A DNA stretch of 64,000 nucleotides, taken from the NCBI GenBank assembly GCA_038124025.1, contig JAYPBC010000001.1:124001-188000 (forward strand), given 5' to 3'. Under the pieces are notes generated by a model that was not told the DNA's origin, ran no database searches, and saw only the letters and a program-made list of their open reading frames with translations. Made by a program: the position numbers and the translations under genes. This document shows, one piece after another, positions 25,235-35,006 of the stretch; positions within the stretch are counted from its first letter, which is position 1, and the number at the start of each line of letters is the position of its first letter. The DNA comes from UBA1275 sp038124025. GTDB lineage: Bacteria; Bacteroidota; Rhodothermia; Balneolales; Balneolaceae.

Positions 25235-26101
25235 TTAATTACTCAACAATTCGCGCATCTTACTCAGCCTTTCTTCCTTTGGCTTACGTTCAAACTTGGA
25301 TACCATATCTATAGTACTATTTCCTAGGTTTTTATACAATTCCAAATACTGCGGATTATGATTTAATTGTTTCAAATGCTCACGGATGGTGTCAATATCT
25401 CCCCTAATTATGGGCCCTGTCAAAGCTTGTTCCACAGACATTTCATTAAGTTGTTCCAGCGTTCGCCCCATTGTGGTAGCAACAATCTGCTTTGCTTCTA
25501 CCTTGGTAAATTGTTCAGATTCTAAGAAATCACCGACTAAGCCATATAAGGTAGTAAGATAGTTACAACTCATAACCGCTGCGGTATGTAAAACCTTTTT
25601 TTGATGCTCATTTACTTTCAAGAATCTCGCTCCCCATTCTAAGCACCAATGTTCAAAAATCAATAGTAAGTCAGGGTCACCAATCGCATCAAACAGAATA
25701 TCTTCTGCTGATAATGTATTTGAACTAATCGGTGCAAGCGGATGTAAGACAGCAATTTTATTATCTAAATTTTCTTGTTTTTCCTTTTTAGTGTTTCCTT
25801 TTTGCCGGTTTCTCTCCTGGTTAATTTCCGCCAATGGTGCAAGCACACTCAAAGGCAGAATACCCGAGCAATGTACCGCAGAAAATACCCGATCTTGCTT
25901 ATGATCAATCAACTCTTCTACCACTTTGGGCACCCACTGATCCTGCACACAAATCATGAATACATCAGCCAGAGGATATCTCGGTTCATGCTTATGTTTT
26001 ACTTGAACACGCACTCCATTCATTGATTTGAGTAAGGCTTCAAAAAACTTCCCTACACGACCATGTCCAATAATACATACCGACAGCTCTGGGTTATTCA
26101 T
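25235..26101 (-). CDS. Rossmann-fold and DUF2520 domain protein
   Basis: This 288-residue protein has an N-terminal NAD(P)-binding fold with GHGRVG (13-18 region) and a C-terminal helical DUF2520 domain with HTAAVMSCNYLTTLYGLVGD and a preceding KIAVLHPLAPIS. The family resembles F420/NADP oxidoreductases and ketopantoate reductase-like enzymes; its reaction is not established. A short Lys/Gln-rich insertion (NRQKGNTKKEKQENLDNK) splits the two parts. Its ATG overlaps the stop of the phosphopantetheinyl transferase gene by eight bases, so they are translationally coupled; the biological reason is unknown. Confidence 0.83.
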   Translation of the reverse strand: MNNPELSVCIIGHGRVGKFFEALLKSMNGVRVQVKHKHEPRYPLADVFMICVQDQWVPKVVEELIDHKQDRVFSAVHCSGILPLSVLAPLAEINQERNRQKGNTKKEKQENLDNKIAVLHPLAPISSNTLSAEDILFDAIGDPDLLLIFEHWCLEWGARFLKVNEHQKKVLHTAAVMSCNYLTTLYGLVGDFLESEQFTKVEAKQIVATTMGRTLEQLNEMSVEQALTGPIIRGDIDTIREHLKQLNHNPQYLELYKNLGNSTIDMVSKFERKPKEERLSKMRELLSN

Positions 26102-26909
26102 TTTTTCCTCCTTCGTTCTGACTTGGGATGGCTATGGCACACACATACAATGGATGAATCCATATCCTCCCTTCAAACCATTCCATTGATGCGTAATGTG
26201 CATAAAATCTATACACCCGTTCCTGCCCTCTTGGCTTACTTGGGTGCCAGTCAAAAGACCAATTTTCCGTAGTTGATGCTTCCTTGTCCGCCATCTGCAC
26301 AACTACCTTAGTCAAGTCTGCCTGAATGCCCTTTCCTATACATTTCACCACCGCTTCTTTGATCACCCACAACCATACTGGATAATCAGAAAAAATCACA
26401 CTCTTTTGCTCTTGCTGTGTAAAAAATCGACGTTTTAATGCTTCTGAGACCATTCGATTGGGTGTTTCTATATCAATGCCTATACTCGATTGATCTGAAA
26501 TTACCACTGCCAGCCACTGTTTGGAATGACTCAAGGACACCGATGGAATAGCAGCTCCCTCTTCATTATCCTTATTAATTTGTGTGTCAATGGTTTCCTG
26601 CACATCCCTTGTGGATCTTTTTGTACGCTTAAGATAAGGCCTTCCAAATGTATCCTGAGTAAGCTGTACTTCCGCCCGAGTGTTTACTGATCGTCTTAGA
26701 CCGAGCTCATAATTTAAATATAAGTTAAATAAGTTAGTTCGAACGCCTACAAACTCTGCTTTTCGGGTTGGTGTGTTAATGTTCTCCAATTTCTCATGTT
26801 GATCAGCCGCCAAGAAGTTCGCAAGCAAGTCTTGGGCATGAACATGCGTAACAGAATCATGCGAAATAGGCGAAATACTAAGGTAAATATGGGGGCTAAT
26901 TCTACTCAT
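26094..26909 (-). CDS. 4'-phosphopantetheinyl transferase superfamily protein
   Basis: This Sfp-like enzyme of 271 residues has SLSHSKQWLAVVIS, the metal-binding GIDIE (144-148) and the WVIKEAVVKCIGKG motif (181-194), which together place it in the transferase superfamily that attaches phosphopantetheine from CoA to carrier-protein serines. The size (two pseudo-repeats) is that of the Sfp type and not AcpS. No polyketide or non-ribosomal synthetase gene is in the window, so it may serve the fatty acid carrier protein or a carrier elsewhere. It is followed by an overlapping DUF2520 gene and lies divergent to lysS. Confidence 0.84.
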   Translation of the reverse strand: MSRISPHIYLSISPISHDSVTHVHAQDLLANFLAADQHEKLENINTPTRKAEFVGVRTNLFNLYLNYELGLRRSVNTRAEVQLTQDTFGRPYLKRTKRSTRDVQETIDTQINKDNEEGAAIPSVSLSHSKQWLAVVISDQSSIGIDIETPNRMVSEALKRRFFTQQEQKSVIFSDYPVWLWVIKEAVVKCIGKGIQADLTKVVVQMADKEASTTENWSFDWHPSKPRGQERVYRFYAHYASMEWFEGRIWIHPLYVCAIAIPSQNEGGKNE

Positions 26910-27043
26910 AAATAGTTAGTCATAACTTAGCTAGGATTTCGGTATTTTACATTAGTTATTAATGCGGTTCATTCACATCCGCATTTATATGATGTAGTTC
27001 ATCATCTATCTAATTATCTGTTTAAAATTCTACTCAATCTTTT

Positions 27044-28570
27044 ATGCCGAATCAGGAACTTTCTCATTCCGAACAAGAACAAATCCGCAGGGAAAAAAGA
27101 GCTCAACTAATCGACATGGGTGTAAATCCCTATCCACCGGAGTTCAATCAAACACATAGCAGCGCTGAGGTAATTTCCAATGAAAGCCTGATAAGCGAAG
27201 AAGGCGATGAGAATAAAGCCATTGTATCAGTTGCTGGACGCGTAATGGCTCGTCGAATTATGGGAAAAGCGGCATTTTTCCATATCCAAGACAGTCAAGG
27301 TAGCCTTCAAGTATACATTCGACGGGATGATGTAGGCGTGGATGCCTATAACACGGTCTTCAAAAAGTTAGTGGATATTGGTGATATCGTAGGGATCAAA
27401 GGTTTTGTCTTTAAAACCCGAACTGGCGAAACGACCGTACATGCAGAGCAATTCGAACTACTAACAAAAACTCTCCGTCCTCTGCCTACCCCAAAAGAAG
27501 TGGAAAACGAGCAAGGAGAAAAAATAACCTATGACGCTTTTTCCGATAAAGAACTTCGATACCGTCAACGATATGTAGACCTAATTGTTAATCCAGAGGT
27601 TAAGGAAACCTTTATTTTGCGCACTAAAATGGTGCAAAGCATGCGAAATTTTATGAACGAACAGGGTTATCTAGAAGTTGAAACACCTATTCTACAGCCC
27701 ATCTACGGTGGGGCTACTGCCAGGCCATTTGTGACTCATCACAATACCTTGGATATGGATTTATACTTGCGTATTGCTAATGAATTGTATCTAAAGCGAT
27801 TAATTGTAGGCGGGTTTGATGGGGTCTACGAATTTTCGAAAGACTTCAGAAATGAAGGGCTTTCTCGGTTTCATAATCCTGAATTTACCCAGGTTGAGCT
27901 ATATGTGGCCTACAAAGATTATAAATGGATGATGGATTTTACCGAGAAAATGATTGAAAATGTAGCCAAAGAACTACATGGAAGTCCTAAAGTTAATGTG
28001 GGAGAGCATGTCATTGACTTCAGTTCGCCTTGGCCAAGAATCCCCATATTTGAGGCCATAGAACAATTCACAGGGCATAATTTATACGGAAAAAATTTAG
28101 CCGAACTTACACATGTTGCCACCAAACTCCATATTGAAATGGACGAAAGCTTTGGCGTTGCCAAAATTATTGATGAAATATTCGGAACCTTTGTAGAGCC
28201 TAAACTCATCCAACCTACTTTTATAACCGATTACCCTGTTGAGATGAGCCCTCTAACCAAAAAGCATCGTAGCAAAAAAGGGCTAGTTGAACGTTTTGAA
28301 TGTATTTGCAACGGGAAAGAAATAGCTAATGCTTATACTGAGTTAAATGACCCAGTAGACCAACGTGAACGACTCGAAGCCCAGGCTTCTCTAAGAGCAG
28401 GCGGTGATCAAGAGGCAATGGCGATAGATGAAGATTTCTTACGAGCACTTGAATTTGGCATGCCACCAACCGCAGGAATTGGCATTGGAATTGATCGGCT
28501 ATCTATGATAATGACCAATTCCGAGTCCATCAGGGATGTACTCTTCTTCCCTCAGATGAAGCCTGAATAA
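27044..28570 (+). CDS. lysS: Lysine-tRNA ligase (class II)
   Basis: The 508-residue protein is a full class II LysRS. It has an N-terminal OB-fold anticodon-binding domain (VAGRVMARRIMGKAAFFHIQ) and the catalytic core with motif 1 near NEQGYLEVETPILQPIYGGA, motif 2 (FSKDFRNEGLSRFHNPEFTQ) and motif 3 (GMPPTAGIGIGIDRLSMI). It charges tRNA(Lys) in the cytoplasm. The start ATG at 27044 is preceded by a pyrimidine- and A-rich leader with no Shine-Dalgarno. A LolC/E-type permease gene starts two bases after the stop, so the two are co-transcribed. Confidence 0.96.
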   Translation: MPNQELSHSEQEQIRREKRAQLIDMGVNPYPPEFNQTHSSAEVISNESLISEEGDENKAIVSVAGRVMARRIMGKAAFFHIQDSQGSLQVYIRRDDVGVDAYNTVFKKLVDIGDIVGIKGFVFKTRTGETTVHAEQFELLTKTLRPLPTPKEVENEQGEKITYDAFSDKELRYRQRYVDLIVNPEVKETFILRTKMVQSMRNFMNEQGYLEVETPILQPIYGGATARPFVTHHNTLDMDLYLRIANELYLKRLIVGGFDGVYEFSKDFRNEGLSRFHNPEFTQVELYVAYKDYKWMMDFTEKMIENVAKELHGSPKVNVGEHVIDFSSPWPRIPIFEAIEQFTGHNLYGKNLAELTHVATKLHIEMDESFGVAKIIDEIFGTFVEPKLIQPTFITDYPVEMSPLTKKHRSKKGLVERFECICNGKEIANAYTELNDPVDQRERLEAQASLRAGGDQEAMAIDEDFLRALEFGMPPTAGIGIGIDRLSMIMTNSESIRDVLFFPQMKPE

Positions 28571-28572
28571 TC

Positions 28573-29826
28573 ATGAGTATGGAGCGATTTTTAGCCTATC
28601 GATACTTCTGGGGAAAAAGAAGTGGTAGTGGCTTTATCTCGTTCATTAAAACCATGTCCATCACTGGAGTAGCTATAGGATCGGCTGGTTTACTTATAGC
28701 ATTATCTATTGTACATGGGTTCAAAGAGACCATCCAAGAAAAGGTAGTTAATTTTGCTCCACATATTACGGTTAGTAGCTTCTCTGACCAACCACTTTAT
28801 CGGGCCGATACTCTTCAAAGCTATTTAAAGGATATAGAAGGCTTGACTTACATTGCTCCGGTACTACGAGGCCAGGTTATCTTGCAACATAAGGAACAAA
28901 TTACTGGTGTCATGTTAAAAGGGGTTCCCAATGTGCTCGAAGACCCTTCAATAGCCCCTTATATTAGTTCTTATCGTTCGAATACAAAAGACATAGTTCA
29001 ATCAAGCTTTAGCTCAATTAATAATTTGATACTTGGTCAGGATATCGCTCAGAGTCTAGGTGTAAGTATTGGTGATCGGATTATTGTTTATTCGGTTTCC
29101 GATAAATCTACCCAAGACACATTCGGAAGCCCTGAACTAAAACAGTTTGAAATAAGTCATATATACAACACAGGTATTGAGTTTTTTGACAGTCAATATG
29201 CCCTTGCAGATGCTGAAATTGTCCGAAAACTACTCTCTATTCCCTTCCCTCAAGCACAGGACCTTGAACTTCGAATTCAAGAACCTACGCTTAACTCAAT
29301 CGGTGAATTTGACCGTTTATTAGAACAAAAAATAAACTTTCCATACTATAGTGAAACGATTGAAAATCGCTATGGTAACCTTTTTGCTTGGGTAGAATTA
29401 CAAGAGAACATCATTCCCTTAGTCATAGGCGTGATGATTTTGGTAGCTGCTTTCAATCTTATTGGAGCCATACTTATGATGGTTCTGGAACGAACGCAAG
29501 ACATAGGCGTACTTCGAACTTTAGGAGCAACGCAGCAGCAAATACAACGAATATTTCTAGTCGAAGGACTTTGGGTCGCTATACTTGGCCTCATCATAGG
29601 TATGGGGATTAGTCTAGCGTTTATTTTTGTACAAAGCGAATTTGAACTCATCCGGCTTTCTGAGGAAAATTATTATATGTCGGTTGCTCCGGTTTCCCCT
29701 CACCTATTAGATTTTCTAGTTGTGCCCTTAGTAACCATCGCGCTTTGCACTCTAGCTTCTTGGATACCTGCACGAATTGGTGCACGCTTTGATCCACTTT
29801 ATGCCATTAAACTAGGCCCCAAATAA
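28573..29826 (+). CDS. LolC/LolE-type lipoprotein-releasing ABC permease
   Basis: This 417-residue permease has the FtsX/MacB topology: one N-terminal membrane helix (SITGVAIGSAGLLIALSIV), a large periplasmic domain of about 220 residues, and three C-terminal helices (IPLVIGVMILVAAFNLIGAI, VAILGLIIGMGISLAFIFV, LVVPLVTIALCTLASWIPA). The N-terminal RYFWGKRSGSGFISFI is typical for LolC/E. With LolD it would release lipoproteins from the inner membrane. Only one such permease gene is present and no ATPase is adjacent; the LolD gene is at 2619. It begins two bases after lysS, an unexpected but clear coupling. Confidence 0.86.
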   Translation: MSMERFLAYRYFWGKRSGSGFISFIKTMSITGVAIGSAGLLIALSIVHGFKETIQEKVVNFAPHITVSSFSDQPLYRADTLQSYLKDIEGLTYIAPVLRGQVILQHKEQITGVMLKGVPNVLEDPSIAPYISSYRSNTKDIVQSSFSSINNLILGQDIAQSLGVSIGDRIIVYSVSDKSTQDTFGSPELKQFEISHIYNTGIEFFDSQYALADAEIVRKLLSIPFPQAQDLELRIQEPTLNSIGEFDRLLEQKINFPYYSETIENRYGNLFAWVELQENIIPLVIGVMILVAAFNLIGAILMMVLERTQDIGVLRTLGATQQQIQRIFLVEGLWVAILGLIIGMGISLAFIFVQSEFELIRLSEENYYMSVAPVSPHLLDFLVVPLVTIALCTLASWIPARIGARFDPLYAIKLGPK

Positions 29827-29857
29827 CTCATATCTCTTGTTAACGCCTTTTCTGGTA

Positions 29858-30922
29858 TTACTTAATCAAGGTCATTTTTTTAGACAAAATCTCTCCATTA
29901 TTCGTTGCTAACCGGTAGATGTAGGTACCCGTTGCTAGATTCATTGCATCAAATGAGAGTTCATAGGAACCTTTAGCTGTGTATTTATTCCATAATACGT
30001 CCACTTCTCTGCCCATTAGATCATATATACGCAAAGAAACATGACTAGCTTGGAACACTTCAAAGCCAATGGAGGTAGCAGGATTAAATGGGTTTGGAAA
30101 GTTTTGTTGAAGTTGAATTTGGGATGGAAAGTCTGTTAACTCAACCATCGACTCATTGGAGACAGCTTGCTCTATAATGATGATTACGGAAAACTCAGTA
30201 AACAATCCTTCCTGATCCGTTACTTTCCCGCTTAAAACCACTTCTCCAACATAAACCGGTGAGTAGATACGTAAGCTCGCCGTAGAATCAATAAGTTCTA
30301 CTACAATAACAGGAGGCGAAAGATCAAGTTCAAAATTGAGTTCTGAAAAAGAATTCTCCGAATCCTGTATAACCTCACCTAATGCAAATAATAGTGTATC
30401 ATTCTGGTTAAATCGTAAGGTATCTGGCAAGCCTATTATACTAGGTGGCGTATTGCCTAACGTAACTACATTAGAACGAATTGCCTCGGTCTGAACCGCT
30501 AATTCATTGAATTGATGCTCAGTAATTTCAATCTGACCAATGCGAGCGGATTTGGGCCGTAAGTTCAAGATCAATAAAACGCCTGATTCTTGTAAAGGAT
30601 TTGTAGCAGCTAAGGAATAGAATAGTTTATTATTTTGTGTGTTAACCGCTGAAAAAGCTCCGTTGGTTTTGGTAAGAGTCCCTGTTGTTACGACTTCGAT
30701 TAGCTCAAATTGAAGACTGTCATACATTAATTCAAAGGCAATCCCATAAAGATCATCGTTTTCTCCAACCTCTAGATAAATAGGATAGAATAAGGTGTCT
30801 GAGACATGTACTGTTGTATCTGGCACAACAAGTGCTGACTGAGCTTGTACACTATACGAATATACACCAGAAACAAAGCTAAGTGAAAATACCGCCAACC
30901 ATACTATTTTAATTGATTTCAT
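29858..30922 (-). CDS. Secreted protein with cohesin-like domain and C-terminal sorting domain
   Basis: From the ATG at 30922 the product is 354 residues with a signal peptide (WLAVFSLSFVSGVYSYSVQA). The N-terminal domain (VSDTLFYPIYLEVGENDDLY, ILNLRPKSARIGQIEI) resembles cohesin-type beta sandwiches, a middle region resembles a cadherin-like Ig fold, and the last 80 residues are a type IX secretion type A sorting domain (LQQNFPNPFNPATSIGFEV and a final ILSKKMTLIK). It is therefore probably exported across the outer membrane and cleaved or attached. No enzyme motif is visible. The frame is open upstream to 30985, but the signal peptide fixes the start. Confidence 0.83.
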   Translation of the reverse strand: MKSIKIVWLAVFSLSFVSGVYSYSVQAQSALVVPDTTVHVSDTLFYPIYLEVGENDDLYGIAFELMYDSLQFELIEVVTTGTLTKTNGAFSAVNTQNNKLFYSLAATNPLQESGVLLILNLRPKSARIGQIEITEHQFNELAVQTEAIRSNVVTLGNTPPSIIGLPDTLRFNQNDTLLFALGEVIQDSENSFSELNFELDLSPPVIVVELIDSTASLRIYSPVYVGEVVLSGKVTDQEGLFTEFSVIIIIEQAVSNESMVELTDFPSQIQLQQNFPNPFNPATSIGFEVFQASHVSLRIYDLMGREVDVLWNKYTAKGSYELSFDAMNLATGTYIYRLATNNGEILSKKMTLIK

Positions 30923-31105
30923 AAACCACCGAGTAGTTGAGTTGGAATGAATGTACGGGAATGCATTCGAAATAATGCACCCCATATATTCAGGTCATGC
31001 TAGTTACATATCCCTTATATCTCGTTAACATTTTTTATCCGATTTAATCAAAACGTGTAAAGAAGCAACTACCTGATTAGGTAATTTTCAATTAAACCAT
31101 TTTTT

Positions 31106-31152
31106 AAAAAAAGGTAATATGGTGGGAAATTAGCTCACGGAACCACTTTACC
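31106..31152 (-). terminator. Rho-independent terminator of ald
   Basis: Read on the minus strand just after the ald stop, GGTAA-A-GTGG pairs with CCAC-CATA-TTACC around a loop, and the stem is followed directly by seven T residues (31112-31106). The stem has internal mismatches, so strength is moderate, but position and T-run are right. Confidence 0.6.
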
Positions 31153-31164
31153 GATTCTTTCTTA

Positions 31165-32274
31165 TCATATAGGTTCAAAAGCTGACCAATCCATACCAAA
31201 GGCATCCGCTACGTCTTCGTAGACTATAGTTCCCTCAACAATGTTTACCCCTTTCATTAACTCCGCATCCTCTTTGACTGCTTGCTTCCAACCTTTATTG
31301 GCAATAGCCAATGCATAAGGTAGAGTAACATTCGTTAATCCAAGAGTAGATGTAAATGGTACTGCACCTGGCATATTTGCCACGCAATAGTGCAATACAT
31401 CATCTACAAAGTATACAGGATCTTGGTGGGTAGTGGGTTTTGAGGTTTCAAAACAACCCCCTTGGTCAATGGCTACATCAACCAGAACGGTACCGGGCCT
31501 CATATGACTCAGCATTTCGCGTGTGATAAGGTGTGGGGCCTTTGCACCAGGTTTTAGGACGGCTCCAATTATTAAATCTATCGTTGGCAACATAGCACGG
31601 ATGTTGGCTTCAGAAGAAAAAAGGGTGGTGATGTTTCTTGGCATAACATCATCTAAATACCTTAGCCTAGGCATATTTATATCCATAATGGTGGTATTCG
31701 AGCCCATTCCTGCTGCAATTTTGGCTGCATTCACCCCTACTACTCCACCACCTAATACCAAAGTATTGGCAGGAGGAACTCCTGGGATTCCTCCCATTAG
31801 CACACCTCGCCCTCCCATCGCTTTTTCTAAAAACTTAGCCCCTTCCTGAGTTGCCATTCTACCAGCCACCTCACTCATAGGAATAAGTAAGGGTAAGGAC
31901 CGATCTGCTTTTTCTACCGTCTCATATGCAATAGCAATGCATTTTGAGTCAATGATTGCTTGGGTGAGTGTTCTATCAGCGGCGAAATGGAAATACGTGA
32001 ACAAAATTTGTCCCTTATGTATACGTCCATACTCTTCTGCTATGGGTTCCTTCACTTTCATTATCATATCAGAAGCAGCCCACAACGCATCTATATCGGA
32101 TTCAATCATAGCACCGGCTGCGATATATTCCTCATCGGAAAAGCCGCTGCCTAAACCGGCATTTTTTTGAACGACTACCTTATGACCATGTTGAACTAAG
32201 GCAACTACACCACCGGGTTGAATAGCTACTCTGTTTTCTTGTGGTTTAATTTCCTTGGGAATGCCAATGTTCAT
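31165..32274 (-). CDS. ald: Alanine dehydrogenase
   Basis: Ald interconverts L-alanine and pyruvate plus ammonia with NAD. The 369 residues carry the family N-terminus MNIGIPKEIKPQENRVAIQP, the substrate lysine in MIMKVKEP (73-75 region), the catalytic His96 in TYFHFAAD, and the NAD motif GGGVVG (175-180). The length is normal. It is a single gene with a terminator behind it and about 230 bases of AT-rich, gene-free sequence in front, where AGAGG close to the start may act as a weak ribosome binding site. Lrp/AsnC regulators often sit beside ald; none is here. Confidence 0.96.
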   Translation of the reverse strand: MNIGIPKEIKPQENRVAIQPGGVVALVQHGHKVVVQKNAGLGSGFSDEEYIAAGAMIESDIDALWAASDMIMKVKEPIAEEYGRIHKGQILFTYFHFAADRTLTQAIIDSKCIAIAYETVEKADRSLPLLIPMSEVAGRMATQEGAKFLEKAMGGRGVLMGGIPGVPPANTLVLGGGVVGVNAAKIAAGMGSNTTIMDINMPRLRYLDDVMPRNITTLFSSEANIRAMLPTIDLIIGAVLKPGAKAPHLITREMLSHMRPGTVLVDVAIDQGGCFETSKPTTHQDPVYFVDDVLHYCVANMPGAVPFTSTLGLTNVTLPYALAIANKGWKQAVKEDAELMKGVNIVEGTIVYEDVADAFGMDWSAFEPI

Positions 32275-32507
32275 TACTATGCCTCTTAATAGTTAAGGTG
32301 GATTTTATTTAATTGCCCACTCATTTAATATTTTGATTCATTTACCCTATTAATGAAATAGGATTGACGATTGGGAGTGAATGGATGGTTGAAAAAATAA
32401 GAGAACGAAAAATACGCTTTTCTCCAAATAAAGCAGTACTGTTTTATATGGATTTTTTAATGTTTATAATCCGAGCTCTCTAATTAACCATTCTTACACT
32501 ATTTCAC

Positions 32508-35003
32508 ATGATGACTACCCTCTCACCTGTAATTCTTAAAACCAAACAGATGCATTTTATGGTGCAAAATTTGTTTATTGCCCTGTTTCTTTGCTCCTGC
32601 TCAATGAGTGGACAATTAACCACTACCATTGACTCCCCAAAGACAAGCTCAGAAAAACAACCTTCACCTTCTACCATAACTGACTTCGCCAAAGACATGG
32701 ATCGGACCGACGAAGGGGTCATTACGGTTATGCAAAAAGGAGAAAAAATTTATTGGGGAATTGCCGATTCCCTCTTAGACAGAGACTTCCTTATGGTGAG
32801 TCGTGTAGCGGGTGTGCCAAACGGATATTTTGGTTTTTACTCAGCTGGGGCCAAGACAGCAGAACGAGTATTACAGTTCAGCAAGGTGCATGATCGCATT
32901 TTAATTAAAGAAGTTTCTTATGAAAACATTGCCGATAGTACCCTACCTATCTATGAATCGGTAATGGCCAACAATTTTGCACCCATTCTTGGCGCATTTG
33001 ATCAAGAGTTGTACGACAAAACAAATGGGGTTACCGTTATTGAACTTAGTGACTTTTTCACGGAAGATATTGAGGCGATTAGTGGGGTAATTCCTTTTCT
33101 ACGACGAGAATACCAAGTCAGGCGGTTGGATGGTAATAGAAGCTATGTTGAAAGCGTAAAGAGTTTTCCTAAAAATCTAGAGGTACGCCATGTTCTCACG
33201 TACCAAGCGAATAACCCTCCGTCATCATCATCCAATGCGACCCTAAGTATTCGAATGAGTCAGTCTATGGTATTATTACCAAAAGTTCCCATGCAAAAAC
33301 GATTGTTTGACTATAGAGTAGGTTGGTTCACCATCCAACAGATAGATTTTGGTTCTGAACAGCAAAAAGCGGATCGGCAGGCCTATATTCGACGATGGAG
33401 ATTAGAACCAGTTGATTCTTCCGCTTATTTTCGAGGGGAATTAGTTGAACCCAAAAAACCAATCGTCTATTATTTAGATCCTGCAACACCTGAAAAATAT
33501 CGTAGCTACATTATTAAAGGTATTGAGGATTGGAATGTTGCTTTCGAAGAAGCTGGATTTAAAAATGCCATACAAGCTAAGCTTCCCCCATCTCCTAATG
33601 AAGATCCAGATTGGAGTCCAGAGGATATTAGATATTCAACCGTTAGATGGGTAGCCAATGAAATCCGAAATGCGGTCGGACCTAGTGTATCGGATCCAAG
33701 ATCGGGTGAAATCATTGAGAGTGATATTGTATGGTATCATAATCATATGCGATCCTACAGAAACCGCCTTATGATTGAAACAGGTGCTGCCAATCCCGAT
33801 GCTAGAAAACTCAAACTAGCCGATGATTTGATTGGTGAGACCATGAGAAGGGTAATTTCTCATGAAATCGGTCACGCTTTAGGTTTGCCCCACAACATGC
33901 AGTCCAGTTCAGCCTACCCCGTGGACTCACTACGATCGGGTAGTTTTACCCAAAAATATGGTATTGCTACAACCATTATGGAATATGCTCGGCAGAACTA
34001 TGTGGCTCAACCAGGAGACGAAAACATTCGATTCATCCGGCAAATAGGACCTTATGATTTCTATTCGGTTAATTGGGGATATAGGTTGGTACCAAACGCA
34101 AAAACACCTGAAGAGGAAAAGTCGACCCTAGACTCATGGATTATGGAAAAATCGGGAGATCCTGTGTATAGGTTTGCAGGTTCAACGGGCTTTGACCCAT
34201 CCGCACAAACCGAAGATTTGGGGGATGATCCGGTCAAGGCTAGTACCTATGGGCTTATGAATTTGAAGCGAGTGGTTCCCGAATTAATGGAATGGACCTA
34301 TACCGAAGGCGAGGGCTATGAAGATCTAGAGGAGATTTATGGAGAACTCATCGGTATGTGGTCACGGTACTCTCGACATGTTGCAACCAATGTTGGCGGG
34401 GTTTATCAAAACAGAAAGTCGGCAGATCAAGATGGATTTGTTTATACCCCTGTAGGCAAAGAAGAACAAATTCGTGCTTTAGAATTCTTGAATGAGCATG
34501 TTTTCTCTACCCCATACTGGCTCTTGGACACAAATATATTACAAAACATTCAAGCGGCAGGTAGTATTGACCGTATCCAATCTCTACAGGGCAGAATACT
34601 TAGTTCTGTCTTAAATCCAAGCGTTTTACTTCGTTTGATTGAATATACCGAACTTGGATCGGATGTATTACCTCCCGATGAAATGCTTCAAACCCTTCGC
34701 CTCGGAATTTGGAACGAAATCTATGAAGAAAATGGCGGAATTGATGTCTATCGACGTACCCTACAACGCGAATATCTTTCACGTTTTGATTCCTTCTTGA
34801 TCATGGACCAAATGGGCGGCAGCAGGAATCCTGTGGATCTAAAAAATTCTGATATTCGGCCATTAATACGCACAGAATTAGGCTTTTTAGAACAAGACAT
34901 AAAACAATATTTAGACTCCAAAACAGAAAATGACATCCAAAAGGCTCATTTAGAAGATGCTATTATTCGGATTGAACAACTCCTTAAGGACACACAGGAA
35001 TAA
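32508..35003 (+). CDS. Zinc-dependent metalloprotease lipoprotein (DUF5117/DUF4953-like)
   Basis: This 831-residue protein begins with a signal that ends in LFLCSC and so is probably a lipoprotein. It has an N-terminal beta domain of the DUF5117 type (YWGIADSLLDRDFLMVSRVA), a metzincin-like catalytic domain with the full zinc motif HEIGHALGLPHNM (452-464), and a C-terminal helical domain. The three His ligands and the catalytic Glu are present, so it should cleave proteins or peptides at the cell surface or in the periplasm. Large proteases of this kind are common in Bacteroidota; natural substrates are mostly unknown. It converges on a small winged-helix-like gene with 3 bases between the stops. 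Confidence 0.87.
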   Translation: MMTTLSPVILKTKQMHFMVQNLFIALFLCSCSMSGQLTTTIDSPKTSSEKQPSPSTITDFAKDMDRTDEGVITVMQKGEKIYWGIADSLLDRDFLMVSRVAGVPNGYFGFYSAGAKTAERVLQFSKVHDRILIKEVSYENIADSTLPIYESVMANNFAPILGAFDQELYDKTNGVTVIELSDFFTEDIEAISGVIPFLRREYQVRRLDGNRSYVESVKSFPKNLEVRHVLTYQANNPPSSSSNATLSIRMSQSMVLLPKVPMQKRLFDYRVGWFTIQQIDFGSEQQKADRQAYIRRWRLEPVDSSAYFRGELVEPKKPIVYYLDPATPEKYRSYIIKGIEDWNVAFEEAGFKNAIQAKLPPSPNEDPDWSPEDIRYSTVRWVANEIRNAVGPSVSDPRSGEIIESDIVWYHNHMRSYRNRLMIETGAANPDARKLKLADDLIGETMRRVISHEIGHALGLPHNMQSSSAYPVDSLRSGSFTQKYGIATTIMEYARQNYVAQPGDENIRFIRQIGPYDFYSVNWGYRLVPNAKTPEEEKSTLDSWIMEKSGDPVYRFAGSTGFDPSAQTEDLGDDPVKASTYGLMNLKRVVPELMEWTYTEGEGYEDLEEIYGELIGMWSRYSRHVATNVGGVYQNRKSADQDGFVYTPVGKEEQIRALEFLNEHVFSTPYWLLDTNILQNIQAAGSIDRIQSLQGRILSSVLNPSVLLRLIEYTELGSDVLPPDEMLQTLRLGIWNEIYEENGGIDVYRRTLQREYLSRFDSFLIMDQMGGSRNPVDLKNSDIRPLIRTELGFLEQDIKQYLDSKTENDIQKAHLEDAIIRIEQLLKDTQE

Positions 35004-35006
35004 GGA

